A stretch of 64,000 bases of DNA from Rutpela maculata (GCA_936432065.2 OW386285.2:186000301-186064300); one strand, 5' to 3'. Numbered from the stretch's first letter, positions 39,656-52,193 are shown. Translations and numbers: made by a program. Notes: generated from the letters alone by a model not told the origin.

Positions 39656-40315
39656 TTATGAATGTTGGAGAGCTACTACGATTTGTTCCGCTCGTTCTGA
39701 TGACAGGTTTTCTTCATATGTTTTTTGTGTTGAATTTTCTAATTCTATTTGCTGGAGTTGCTCTGTCGTGTAAACCTCACCGTTTTTTTCTAGTTTTTTG
39801 CCTTTTATCTTGGCTGAGTAGTTTTTCGATCTTGCAATTTTGAGATGGTCAGATAGTACTTTCTGGTCCTTTCTATCCTCAGGGCATAAATCGTGGGCGA
39901 TAAATATTTTCGTGCCTTTTAACTTGCTACAGTTTTTAAAGATTAAGTTCTTTTTAAGGAATGTTACGAATTCAATTTTTATAGGGGGAGTTGTATCACT
40001 TTTTAGTTGGTATATGTTATTAATATCTCCCTCTTGCAATTGCACACCTAGTAGATGTAGTTTATTTAAAGTGAAATGTAGCAAATCTTCTCCTCTTGGA
40101 GCAGCTAATACAAAAATTATAATATTATTTTTTCTAAGTATTCTTTTGAAATTTATACATCTGTTTTCAAGGGCGTTATATTTTTGTAATAATATGTTTT
40201 TATGATTTGTGTTATCTTCTAGTTTTTTTAACAATGCGTGACTCTCTTTTATTTCTCTTTTTAGCTCTTCCTTATTCGCCTTGCCTTCGTCTTTGATACT
40301 ATTGATTGCCTCCAA
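39656..40315 (-). CDS. Non-LTR ORF1 with coiled coil and RRM-like domain
   Basis: 219 residues, open. The first 55 residues are charged heptad-like (EELKREIKESHALLKKLEDN). Then NIIIFVLAAPRGEDLLHF and IKIEFVTFLKKNLIFKNCSK form the alternating strand-helix pattern of an L1-type RRM, followed by a basic C-terminal part (IFIAHDLCPEDRKDQK). CCHC knuckles are absent. It would bind element RNA. ORF1s of this type occur in L1 and some CR1-group insect elements; the clade is not decided. Confidence 0.65.
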   Translation of the reverse strand: MEAINSIKDEGKANKEELKREIKESHALLKKLEDNTNHKNILLQKYNALENRCINFKRILRKNNIIIFVLAAPRGEDLLHFTLNKLHLLGVQLQEGDINNIYQLKSDTTPPIKIEFVTFLKKNLIFKNCSKLKGTKIFIAHDLCPEDRKDQKVLSDHLKIARSKNYSAKIKGKKLEKNGEVYTTEQLQQIELENSTQKTYEENLSSERAEQIVVALQHS

Positions 40316-40744
40316 TAAAGTATCTAGTATTTATTTATTTGATAAAGGTTCGTTTTCACCCATAATTTTATTTAAGTGCCAGAACTATTACACACTTTTC
40401 GTTGTATTGTTAGCAGGGTGGAATCTTTTCTGTTATTTTATCAGCACAGGAATGTACAAGAATGGTCCTTATATTCTGTTTATTTTCTTTGTAATTTTAA
40501 ATCAACCATAAACAGTTTATTTAAGCACAACTAATGACACGGTAATCATGAAATATTCAGTTCTCACATATATTTTATATTTATTTACGTTTTAACCCTT
40601 AAAACTTCACTTTATTGATACATTCTTTTTCACTCTACTTGTCCACTTGACTTTATGTAACCACTTGAATGGGTCGGAGCGCTCAAATTACGGCTATAAT
40701 ACACATCCGCTCTTCGCAAAGTACAAAACTCGAATCCAAAAGGT

Positions 40745-41035
40745 TTAATCATAATTAAAAGTTTAATGTACACGAGTAGAAAACTTGGACAGTGTGCCAG
40801 GCTCATGTATTCTTTCGAAGGTCCTTATATGATTAATAATGTATTGAACACAAACACATACGAAATAAAACACTTAATGGGAAACATTATTAGATGGGAG
40901 TTTCACATAGAGTTACTTTATCCGTATACGCCAAGTCAAAACAATGAATAACATTATGAATATCACATTTGATTTATAAGTATCAAAAATATTATTAAAA
41001 GTTTTAAAAATTTATTTAACTTGGGGGGGGGATAT
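40745..41035 (+). pseudogene. Gypsy integrase C-terminal domain and polypurine tract
   Basis: ARLMYSFEGPYMINNVLNTN and NIIRWEFHIELLYPYTPS match the C-terminus at 13283-13519 in order. After the stop at about 40951 come about 70 AT-rich bases and TTGGGGGGGGAT (about 41023-41034), a likely polypurine tract. The LTR should start near TATTATGATATCC. Same family as the pieces at 13.3, 34.0 and 35.5 kb. Confidence 0.65.
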
Positions 41036-41163
41036 TATGATATCCTTGATATTATAATTATATATTCATATCTAGTGATTTTTGTATTGCCTGCATTCAG
41101 CATTATAACATCAATATTCATGTTTGGATGAATAAGGAAATGAAGATAAATTAAATTGTTATA

Positions 41164-41880
41164 AATGTATTTATTCTAAATAATCATTTTGAATATATAT
41201 AAAATTGTTATTTTATTAAATTACATTAAGAAATAGCAATGATTAAAACTAAACTACAAACATTAAATATATAAAATATTGCGAATATTAAGTTAATGAT
41301 AACTTTTTTTTTTGGCATCTGGCCATTAGCCATACAGCCAACCGCTACACTAAAAAAAACATTTATTCCAATTAACCTATGTCGACAATGAAAAAATAAA
41401 TATTGAAGAATAACAAAGGAGAAAAAACTGGGGTCTATCAGGACATTTATTTTTTTTAAACACAAACAAAATTAGAGGACCACTATAAATTAAGGGATGC
41501 AACAGAGGATAATGATAACTTAAAACCACAATTATCAGAAAATTCTTTAGAAATGACTACAAGTGTTGGTTATATTTAAGTCTTTATATTTCAATTTCCA
41601 AAATTATTATCTGACTTTTCTATTTGTAAATGTATTTATTCTAAATAATCATTTTGAATATATATAAAATTGTTATTAAATTAAATTACATTAAGAAATA
41701 GAAATGATTAAAACTACAAACATTAAATATATAAAATATTGCAAATATTAAGTTAATGATAACTTAAAACCACAATTATCAGAGAATTTTTAGAAAAGAC
41801 TACAAGTGTTGGTTATATTTTAAGTTTTCAAGTTATATTTCAATTTCAAAAATTATTATCTGACTTTTCTATTTGTCACT
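41164..41880. repeat. Diverged tandem duplication of an AT-rich segment
   Basis: ATGTATTTATTCTAAATAAT begins copies at about 41166 and 41630. Both run through ATTAAGTTAATGATAACTT, AAAACCACAATTATCAGA and AATTATTATCTGACTTTTCT. The first copy contains the 204-base insertion at 41306-41509; without it the units are about 260 bases. It may be the LTR pair or end of the adjacent gypsy element. Confidence 0.7.
41306..41509 (-). mobile_element. Short retroinsertion with poly(A) tail and 12-bp target duplication
   Basis: TAATGATAACTT flanks it at 41294-41305 and 41510-41521. On the minus strand the insert ends in an A run next to the duplication (T run at 41306-41312). The uninterrupted site is present in the neighbouring copy at about 41754-41765. 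It has no ORF. It is a SINE, a truncated LINE end or a processed RNA copied by a LINE machinery. Confidence 0.75.
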
Positions 41881-42446
41881 TGACAATTGTTTTAATGAAA
41901 TTTATTGTCTAAAAAACGATGTGTGTTCTTGAGCTATACAAAATCATCTGAACTCTTATTTTTTTAAATAAAGTGACATAATTCGTGACTACGCAAATTT
42001 TAACTTACTAGATTTATATCGGGTGTAAACGAATAGTGGGCCACCCCTGTAACTTCCTTGTTTTTGAAGATATCGGGATGAAATTTTGTATGGTGAAATT
42101 AGGTAAGATTTCCAACTTTCTGAGAGCTATCCGCCATATTTATCACTTCCGGTTTCACCGGAAATGGCCCCAATAACCTTTTCTAAATGGACCACCCTGC
42201 ATGTTTTTACAGAGTGCGTTTATATTTTAAGTCGGATGATTATTAAACAAAAGTCACTAAAATTATTTCGCTTCTTGGCGGCCTTATGTCAACTACACTT
42301 TATGGGATTATGACATTGCGATGTTTTTAATTGTTATGGTCTATTAGTTATTCATTATTTAACCTAACAAAAAAAATAAAAAATAAAAAATAGAGAGGTC
42401 AAAAATTTTTATTTATTATTACTGTTTTTATTTTCAAAAATACTAT

Positions 42447-43527
42447 TAGTCCAGTCAATGAAAGAGTTGTAGAGAACATTGAGGAGGCGAGAAATTTTCT
42501 CCTCAGGAATGTGTTGGGGGTAGTTAGGAGGTAAACATACTAAAAGTCCTCGCCCCCCTAGCCCCGTCGCTTCAGGGGGGATGGAAAGGTTCCTTTTTTC
42601 GATTCTTCGCTTATAACTCGGAAAAGATGCGTCGTATGGAAAAAGGTGATCTATGCAAAATTAAGCGTAATTAAATTTCCCACAAGAATGTTTATATTAA
42701 TTTTCTTCCTATGTGTTATAGTTTATGAGATATTTGCCAGCGAAAATCGATAATTAATAAAAAAAAATCAATTACGTACTTTGAACATTTCTATCAAAGC
42801 GGTTTACCGTGGTTTGCTAATAAATCACAGTCACAAAACAATTTTTATTTTACAACACTGGACATATTTACTAACGTAATATTTTGTCGAAATCTATACA
42901 TTTCCTTAAATGTACAGTGTGACTCACTTAAAATGAAGATACCCTTACAACTTTTTCATTTTGTTTCCGATTTGAATCAAATTTTACTCAAGTATAGAAC
43001 AAATTAGGATCTACTTATGACCAGAAAATCATTCACCTACGGTACCAAAATATGAGGAAAAATATTAAAAATCATATTGATGGGTCTTGACGAATTTCAC
43101 GTAGCCATCACAAATTGCGGAAACTGAGGATCCCCTTTGCCAGATGAGTTTATGTATGAGAAATACCCCATCAATAACCAAATAAAATTTTGGTGTACGT
43201 ACGTTTGTGGCGCCGATCGGATGCATTTTTTAGAATGTCTAACATTCAAAATATTTTACTTTTTTCAGCATATTTTCATAAACTATAACAAATAGGAAGA
43301 AAATGGATATAAACATTCTTGTGGAAAATTTAATTCCGTTTGATTTTGCATAGATTACTTTTTTCCCTACGCGACGCATCGTTTCCGCCCTGATGCGGCG
43401 GGGCTAGGGGCGATGACTTTTAGTATTTTTACCTCCTAACTGCCCCCAACACATCCCTGAAGAGGAAAATTCTCCCCTCCTAAATGTTCTCTACAATCCC
43501 CCTTTGGGCATTCGTTGATTGAACTAT
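42447..43527. mobile_element. Foldback element, ~1.1 kb
   Basis: TTAGTCCAGTCAATGAAAGA and the complement of the right end (TAGTTCAATCAACGAATG) are the termini. Arms of over 300 bases match imperfectly: the left holds AGAACATTGAGGAGG, GTGTTGGGGG and CAAGAATGTTTATAT, and the right holds their complements in reverse order (43500-43290). GC-rich spots (about 42545-42580, 43385-43410) stand out from the AT-rich surroundings. No ORF. Confidence 0.75.
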
Positions 43528-43529
43528 AG

Positions 43530-45330
43530 ATTACATAAACTTTAAATTTTTATTGCTATTTGTTTAAACAAATTTTATAAACAAATAGATAAATTACGTA
43601 TTTTTGAAAAATATTTTTTTGCCATTTTATTATAAAATATTATGATTTAAAAAAATTTCTTAAAAATTGTAGCTATTCTTGTTTTATTATATGTAGGCAA
43701 ATATACCTACATATTTAGATAAAAAGGTATATTTTAATCACAGTTAGAAAACACTAACGCAAATATTAGTGGGAAAAGAGTAGAGCGTTTGCCCTAAAAA
43801 ACTTTATGACAGCATCAAGAAAGGTGATTATGGAATTCTTTCTGCCGCGATTTTATTATTTTAATTTGTTTCGGTGTGGTAATAAGTGCAATGAGAAGTC
43901 CTGAACTAAATCTAAACATCGCTTCAAAAAATATAAACAATGTATGTGTCAATATTAGATTTTTCTTATTATCTCTGGTCTTAGTAATCGCAAAAAATGA
44001 AAAGACAAATTTTGAATAAAAATAGACAAAAAAAACTTTCTGATAATTTGTTAACTTGCAAGAAAATAAAAACCATTAAAAATTACTATCTAGGTATATA
44101 TAATTTAAGAAATATAATGTAATAATGCATAGCTCTATAACGAAAGTGAGTGAAACTGTATCTTTATTGCTTTATTTTTCGAGTTGTTTATAAAATAATA
44201 AAGTTAAAAATAAAGAAATTTCGTGAAGTATACGTCATTACCTCTAGGACTGCAGTTTTAGCCATGTATTTTTACGGAATTGAAAAATATTTTTTCTGTA
44301 CAAAAGCATTTCTTATAAACAATGACTTTCATTTCATTTTAAATTTCCAACTGCTCAGTTAATTTGTTGTAATGTATTGTATTCTAATGTTTTGATTATT
44401 TAATTTTAACGAATTCTAAAATAATTTTGTATGCTCTATTTATACATTTAATTTTCGTCATAGTAATATAGGACTAATAATTTTTTAGTCAGATTTATGG
44501 CTAAATACTGTAATATAACTCTATCTTGCTTTAAACAGGCGTTGTGTTGCTTTGTATACCATTGGCAACAGTTCTTTTGGCATTTGAGACGCTTTAATTG
44601 TTTTATTGCTTTGTGCAAGAAAGCAACATGTCACCAGATTTAAGTTGAATGTAGGAAGAAGATGTAAGAAAAAAGGTACTCTAAACGAGGCACAATGCAA
44701 CACCACAGGAGGGAGGGAGAAAGAGAGGTCACTCGCTTGCGGAAATATAAACAGTGTTCTAACAACGTTTAACATAATTGTAATAATTTTTCATGTGTAA
44801 ATAAAAATTCAACCAATTCAAATTTCATGTCAAAAGGTCTATTTGTTAACTGACAAATGTACACATTTCTCAGCTAGTAAATTCGCAGAATTTTGATTGA
44901 ATTATTTTTAATTTTACGTAGCAAAAGTTTTTATTTTTATGTTTCTATAAGATCATAAAATTATCTAAGACCCGAAAATCGCAAAATGCGATGACAATAC
45001 GAAGAAATCAATTTTTATTTAAATGGAAACAACATAAATTTAAAAATCCGTTGTGTCTTGAAAAGTGTTTTCTGGAATCTACAGATGACGTAAGCTTTTT
45101 CAGATATTTAATTGCATTTTAAATGACCAACAAAAAAATTTAAAAAATGACGACACACAAGCGTTTCGTTACCTCATTTTTGATAGTTTGGCGACCGGTA
45201 CAAATTTAATTAAGTAAAATAAATAAATAAATAAGCGTTCATTGTGCACAAAAGAGTTTACACACAAAAGGAAGAGGTTAGCCTAAACTAGCCATATACA
45301 TTAAGAAAACATATTATGACTGTATACAGT
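43530..45330. other. AT-rich stretch without supported genes
   Basis: Short frames at 44150 and 44521 have no recognisable features. A segment at about 43612-43650 (TTTTTTGCCATTTTATTATA) is shared with about 53865. A short AAAT run lies near 45220. Confidence 0.4.
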
Positions 45331-45332
45331 AT

Positions 45333-47600
45333 TAGTCCACAGTACATTGCCCATTTTTTAAATGATTAGTAACAGGCTGAATTTTCCTGAGTAGCTTCGT
45401 TTTGACGAGACGTCCAACTTTTCTCTCTGCGAAAATTTTCGGTAGTGGTAGCTAACAGCAAAAATTATTTTTTCTATTTTACACGAATTAGACAATTCGA
45501 CAACCTGTCAACTTAGTTTGGCAATATATTTTTCATTCATTAAACGTTTGTTAAAGAGTTTGTTTTTCGATTGCCTTGGTTACGTTTGCGCGAGTTAATT
45601 ATAATAAGCCCCGTGTTTGTCCACAACAACATAATTTGACAGGTTGTCGAATTGTCTAATTCGTGTGAAATAAAAAAAAATTTTTGCTATTAGTCCAGTC
45701 ATTGAAGGTAAAATACGGCGATACTGTATAATTTTGCCAAACAGCACCGATTTGCACAAAAATTTGGATTTAGGTTCTACTCCAAAATTGACACTGTACC
45801 GGGGGTTGCTTTCGCCCTGGAGGTGGATATCACCTCTTCTCGGGGGTAGATGCCACCTCTTCTCGGGGGTGAAAAATGTTTCATTGAAAATAATTCTAAG
45901 CAACTTTTATTCTATAAATTTTTTTCTGAAAGTCGATACTTTTCGACTTATTCGCGAGTGAAAGTGTCAATTTTTCAACCAATAAACCTACGTTTTCAGA
46001 CGTTTTTTGTAGCAAAAATGTAGCTTATAAAAAAACAAAAAGAATGGTGGGTATATCGTGTTTGTAGTCCCAATACAAACGGAGTGATAGCTTGTTGAAG
46101 GTTGGTTCTTATTCGTCAAACGCCAAAATTGAAAGTTTCAACGTGAAGTTGCCAAAAAACAATGCATTTTTCGGAGAAACTCGGGACCTTTTTTGAAGTG
46201 CTTGAAAAATCCTTTATTTTTGTTTTTTATGAATAAGTGTAAGTATGCTGTGCCTAAATATAGCTATAATGTGTATTCATCAATGCTCCAATATACGTGT
46301 TCTGATATCTGATCTGCAAAAATATGTTATTGGTTTTTTACCCATAACTCGCTTAGTTTTTAAGCTATCAAGTCCTTCAAAGATCATTTTGTAGGTTTCT
46401 TCAAGAGCTATAAGCTCATTCATTTAATTTTCTTTTACCCCTTATTTTTTAAAGGGTTTGAGCTGAAAGGGCTTGAACAAGTTACTATTTACGAACATAT
46501 GCAAACTTTAAACGGCCATATCTTACTCAAGTTTTATAAAAAAAAAGGGAAATTTTCAGAAAAGCAAAACCTACAATTTTGTACTCTACAAAATTTTGCG
46601 TATCATTAATAGTTTTTGAGTTATTTTGAAGAAAAGGCAATTTTTTGCAAAATTACAAAAATGCTCTTTTCACTTCAAGCTCAAATTGTTTCAAAACTAA
46701 GCACTTTAAACCGGTAAAACTTCTAGAGTATGTTACAAGTACATAAATAAAGTAAATTGTAAAGTGGTAACGATTATTTTCAATTGGGGTGGTAATTAGG
46801 GGGTGATTTTCACATTTTTTTGACGCCGAAAAAAATAGGGACCAACATTATTTTCGTCATAACTCGCTTAGTTTTAATGCTAGGGACTTTTATAAAAAAT
46901 AAAAATAAAGGTTCTTCCAAGCACTTGAAAAAAGGTTCCATGAGTTTCCCCGAAAAATGCATTGTTTTTTGGCAACTTCACGTTGAAACTTTCAATTTTG
47001 GCGTTTGACGAATAAGAACCAACCTTCAACGAGCTATTAATCCGTTTGTATTGGGACTACAGTCACCATGAACCCACCATTCTTTTTGTTTTTTTATAAG
47101 CTACATTTTTACTAAGAATGATTTTTTCGATGAAATACTTACTTTTTGAGTTATTCGCGAAAAACCGTCCGAAAACGTGGGTTTATTGGTTGAAAAATTG
47201 ACACTCACTCGCCAATAAGTCGAAAAGTATATTGACTTTCAGAAAAAACTTTATAGAACAAAAGTTGCTTAGAATTAGTCAATCTATCCATTCTTGGACT
47301 TATTTTCAATGAAACATTTTTCACCCCCGAGAAAGGGTGGCATCCACCCTCAGGGTAAAAGCAACCTCCGGTACAGGAGTTTGGGCGGTTTGGAGTAGAG
47401 GGTAAGTAGAACCTAAATCCAAATTTTTATGAAAATCGGTGCTGTTTGGCAAAATTATACGGGAAATAGGTCATTGACTACCACTACCGAGAATTTTCGC
47501 AGAAAGAAAAGTTGTGCGTCTCGTCAAAACGAAGCTACTCACGAAAACTCAGCCTGTTACTAATCATTAAAAAAAAAGAACGATGTACTGTGGACTATAT
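45333..47600. mobile_element. Foldback element, ~2.3 kb, with a small MITE inside its left arm
   Basis: TAGTCCACAGTACAT at the left and ATGTACTGTGGACTA at the right (ending about 47599) are inverted. The match continues inward over nearly the whole length, for example GTAGCTTCGTTTTGACGAGA against 47515-47540 and GGTTGGTTCTTATTCGTCAA against 47000-47030. The centre is near 46500. Frames in it are by-products of the palindrome. Confidence 0.8.
45457..45688. mobile_element. MITE, ~230 bp, inside the larger foldback
   Basis: AGCAAAAATTATTTTTTCTA at the left and its near-complement at the right, with GACAATTCGACAACCTGTC and GACAGGTTGTCGAATTGTC as inner inverted words. Arms are about 55 bases. The right arm of the host foldback lacks this insert at the corresponding place (about 47475), which shows it arrived later. 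It may have a TA-type target. Confidence 0.75.
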
Positions 47601-47940
47601 TACATTAAATTGAGAAAACTATTAAAATAAATTTTTATATAATTATAAATAATTATATAAAATAAAATATAAATATTGTATTACTTTTAATAACGATAAT
47701 TTAACTATCAATATACCTTTTTTTATTATAACCATTATACTAGAGAACTTTATGCTCTACCGAAAAGGTATGTATAGTGTGTGTGTCTTGCTTAATTTTC
47801 AAGATATTGGGGAAAAAACACATTTTCTTGCAATTATTGTTAGTAACATTTGAACCCGAAAAGAAAGAAAAGAAAATAATACCACACAAATTTATTTTTA
47901 AGAGTGTGACCTGCGAAGACTAATTAATGTCGGGCACAAA

Positions 47941-47999
47941 TATTTTATATGCTTGCACTAATAATAATATTATTTTTATTAGTGCAAGCATATAAAATA
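47941..47999. other. Perfect 24-bp hairpin
   Basis: TATTTTATATGCTTGCACTA begins the left arm (47941-47964), and its exact complement occupies 47976-47999 with an 11-base loop. It could be a tiny MITE, a cruciform or a short hairpin RNA. No transcription evidence is available from sequence. Confidence 0.7.
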
Positions 48000-49428
48000 T
48001 AATCAATAAAAGAAAATATTAAATTTTTGCTTGCCATACTTAAAAGGAAACTTTGTGCTTTATAGTACGTCAGGTACATGGCTATATAAGCCAAAAAGCT
48101 GCATTTTTTTATTGGGATGTGCCACTTTCTGTGGTCATAGTTGATGCCAAAAGGTAACTTCCTTATAGGGAGCCACTTTAAAATCCATGCAGAACACCAA
48201 AATTAAAGATGTCCGCCATTAGCCACACTAAATGTTTTTGAATCTCAGCTCCTAATGGTTCGATTTCTATTTTCTTTTTTTTTTGTTTGAAAGCTGTTGT
48301 AAAGAGGACACTTTTGTTCCTATACATTTATCTCTACACCTTTAGGGTGCCGCGCAATTTAAAAAAATATATATTTTTAATTTTTATCTTTGCATTGTAA
48401 CCACATTTTTAAAATTAAGCCTATAAGTATAGTGACAGTGAAATAAAATTAAATAAAAAAGTTATAAATACTTCAAAGAGAACTTCATGCTTTGTTGTTA
48501 TTCGATGGCAATCAATTTTTGCTCATATTTGACCCATATACTCGGAATCACAAACTTGCTGTCTCAAAATAAGTGCAATTTCAAAAGAAAAATTGCATCA
48601 AGGGATTCTTTTACTATTATACCTAATGTTACTGTACTATTAAAACAATTTGTTTTATATATCTCTGTTAGGTAAATAAACGTAATTTAATTTCTACCCC
48701 TTTGCATCTTTTTATTCTAATGTGAATGAGGCAATACTTTAAAAGTGGAAAACACAAAATGAAGACAAATTCAAAATATTTAAATACTTATAGGCCTACC
48801 ACGGAGTAATTACATTATCAGTTATTAATAATTAATGTCTATTTGCATAAAAAAATAACCTAATATTAGGTTCTTTTAATATATCTTCAAATTCATAATA
48901 ATGAATAATAAAAAACGTAACTGTTATATTATTTTGGAGTTCAAAGAATGAATATATTTCCTTTATTAGCTGGTCCTCCAATAGCGTCTCTACTGTAAAT
49001 AGTAATGATAGTGGCGTAGTATAGCAAGTATTCCTAACCATATAATATTGTGCTTCGTGACGATGCATGCATCAAAGATATATATATTATAAAAATATAA
49101 CCTACTGAGGCCCGATTATATTGGCAACATCGCTGGGACGGAGAACGAACGCTAACTATATTCTTATATACAGCGGGCTTTGAAACGATCAGTAAATATA
49201 TCCGGGCTCTAAAATATGCCATGTTTATATAATTAAGAGAAAAATAATAATTATCTACCTCTAGTGGCTTCCTGTTAGAAAAAAATGCATAACAATCGCC
49301 ATATTTAATAAATTTGTTAATTTATACACTCGGGAAATGCCGGGCTTATGAACGACCTATCGATATATCGGGCTAAACAATGTACCGTCTATACCTATAT
49401 ATATATATATATATATATATAAACTTAC
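48000..49428. other. Probable TRPM intron or flank, no gene seen
   Basis: AT-rich, with unsupported short frames only. The next TRPM exon (pore region, expected to begin with a FYxPYFMLYGEVF-like block) was searched for by eye on the minus strand and not found here. Confidence 0.4.
49396..49421. repeat. (TA)13 microsatellite next to a TRPM donor site
   Basis: 26 bases of TA, one base from the GTAAGT donor on the minus strand. Length changes here could affect local structure around the donor. Confidence 0.9.
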
Positions 49429-49574
49429 ATCTCTAGCTATAGTCCAACTAGCTTCCTGGTCAGGAAATAATATAGCTTGCCTAGATACACCAAAACTCAT
49501 AAGTACGATTAACAGAAGTACTACAAAGTATATCATATTTTTAACCATTTTTCCCATCATTGTCACCAGTGGTC
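49429..49574 (-). CDS. Trpm: TRPM channel exon: S5 region
   Basis: Acceptor TTTTAG at 49575-49580 and donor GTAAGT at 49423-49428. The 146-base exon completes a Gly codon and then gives 48 residues, PLVTMMGKMVKNMIYFVVLL through ILFPDQEASWTIARD. This is the S5 helix and start of the pore loop of the melastatin (TRPM) channel family, a cation channel of cell membranes. It ends in phase 0. A (TA)n run begins two bases after the donor. No stop and no frameshift. Confidence 0.92.
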
Positions 49575-49627
49575 CTAAAAGAAGCCAATCTGATTCTACA
49601 TAAACATTTTAAATTGAAGTTACATAC

Positions 49628-49976
49628 CCAGATATTTATTTACACTTAAAATATTTAAAATTCGAAGATACCAATAAATACAATTAATGCAATACATCAC
49701 GCGGCCTATTTTTAAAGAATATATTCCAAATCTAAGTGACATGCCTATAAGAAAGGTGAGAACTGCTGCCATATCACATGGATTCCACATATTCCATGAC
49801 CACACAGATAATTTTTGTATTAGGCCTACAGGTTCTGAAGAGACTAATTCACGTAATTTTTCACAACCTAGTGAGCATACAAATGCTATTGTCATCCACT
49901 CCTGCCATGAAGGTATTGGGTTCATTTTAACTAAAATCGTATAACTGAACATAACTAAAAATGTTATATAAGCTAT
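49628..49976 (-). CDS. Trpm: TRPM channel exon: S2 to S4-S5 linker
   Basis: Acceptor TTTTTTCAG (ending 49977) and donor GTATGT (49622-49627). 349 bases in phase 0 to phase 1. It encodes a membrane helix ending YTILVKMNPIPSWQEW, then IAFVCSLGCEKLRELVSSEP, LSVWSWNMWNPCDMAAVLTF and IGRVMYCINCIYWYLRILNI, ending at NKYLG. The order and spacing are those of TRPM proteins, several membrane segments in a row. The 53-base intron to the next exon and the 58-base intron before it are normal for insects. Confidence 0.93.
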
Positions 49977-50034
49977 CTGAAAAAAGCAACAACAATTAAT
50001 AAAAGTAAGGAATGATTTATTTTTAAGTACTCAC

Positions 50035-50238
50035 AGAATTAGCCCAGAATTTAGTAATTGGAGCAGTATAAAATTCGTATATCTTTTTCTTGAATTTTAA
50101 TTCCTTGTGTTTAGGAATTTCATCCGTATAAATATCGGTAAAAAAAATATTAGAATTGCTTTCATCAAATTCAGCTAACACTTTTCCATTTCCGCGAAAA
50201 AATGTGTCTCGAATAATAAAATTTTCAGATAGAAGGGC
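50035..50238 (-). CDS. Trpm: TRPM channel exon: pre-S1 region
   Basis: Acceptor ATAG at 50239-50242 and donor GTGAGT (50029-50034). 204 bases, exactly 68 codons, phase 0 at both ends. ALLSENFIIRDTFFRGNGKV through HKELKFKKKIYEFYTAPITK to FWANS is the cytosolic stretch leading into the first membrane helices. KIYEFYTAPITKFW is strongly conserved in TRPM. Exons further upstream were not found in the window. Confidence 0.9.
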
Positions 50239-51530
<1,292 letters not shown>

Positions 51531-51753
51531 ATTATTTTCGTGGAAAATCCATTTTGGACAGTTCTGTGAGTCTAAACTCTTAAACGAAAAACCGCTGCCC
51601 AAGGAATCACTACTTCCACATCCGGATTTTCTATCCAAGTCACACAACGAAAAAAATTTGTATCTGGAAATAATTGTTTATGGAACTTTAATAATATAAT
51701 ATTTGAAATCCTCTACCCCAAAAACCCATAAAACGATACCCCACATCGGTAGT

Positions 51754-51792
51754 GGGGTGGGGGTGGTGACAGGGGGTGGGAGTGGGGGGTGG
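51754..51792 (+). other. G-rich block, potential G-quadruplex
   Basis: Five or more runs of three to six G separated by short loops (TGGGGTGGGGGTGG, then GGGGGTGGGAGTGGGGGG), in otherwise AT-rich DNA. A similar shorter block lies at about 51871-51895. Confidence 0.6.
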
Positions 51793-52138
51793 ATAAAGTA
51801 AAAAATATTTTAGGTTTCTGGTTCTTGTACACACACTAAATCACATTTTTTTTTCATCCCCTTTAATAATGGGGTGGGGGTGGTAATGGGGGTGGCTCAT
51901 GCCAAAAATTTTTTTGAGACCTTAGCTTCTCTTGTCTATACTAAATATCAATTTTATAAACTCTTACCTGCTTGATTTACCTATTTACTCCAAATTTACC
52001 CCAATTTACCCCCCAACCCTTCGACGGAACAAGATGAAAATATAATCTAGTTCTAGATCTCGTTAAAGTACATGTGTACCAAATTTCAAGTCAATATCTC
52101 AAACGGTTCCAGAGTAAACGTGCGCACAAAAAAAGTTA

Positions 52139-52193
52139 CAGACCGATAGACCGACAGACCGACAGACCGACAGACCGACAGACCGACAGACAG
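52139..52193 (+). repeat. 8-bp tandem repeat (GACAGACC)n
   Basis: About six units, some GATAGACC. Preceded by CAAATTTCAAGTCAATATCT, a word often seen ahead of such arrays at the ends of RTE-type or related repeats (from memory). Confidence 0.85.

Larger units (their letters stand above)
35906..40730 (-). mobile_element. Non-LTR retrotransposon (CR1/L1-like), two ORFs
   Basis: Reading down from 40730: leader, ORF1 (40315-39656), endonuclease (39293-38643), linker, RT (37671-36838), and 3' UTR ending in an AATAAT-type microsatellite at about 35920-35940, in place of poly(A). It lies in the gypsy fragment between the integrase linker and its C-terminal domain. Target duplications were not resolved. 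Several stops and shifts. Confidence 0.75.

Noticed and set aside
44521..44775. Minus-strand 84-residue frame with hydrophobic stretches
   Set aside because: No start context, motif or neighbours to support it in AT-rich non-coding DNA.
45595..47008. Short frames within the 2.3-kb foldback
   Set aside because: They appear on both arms as mirror sequence and hold no domain; by-products of the palindrome.
49357..49428. Extension of the TRPM S5 exon beyond ARD into Ile/Tyr residues
   Set aside because: A good GTAAGT donor ends the exon at 49429; the rest is intronic TA repeat.
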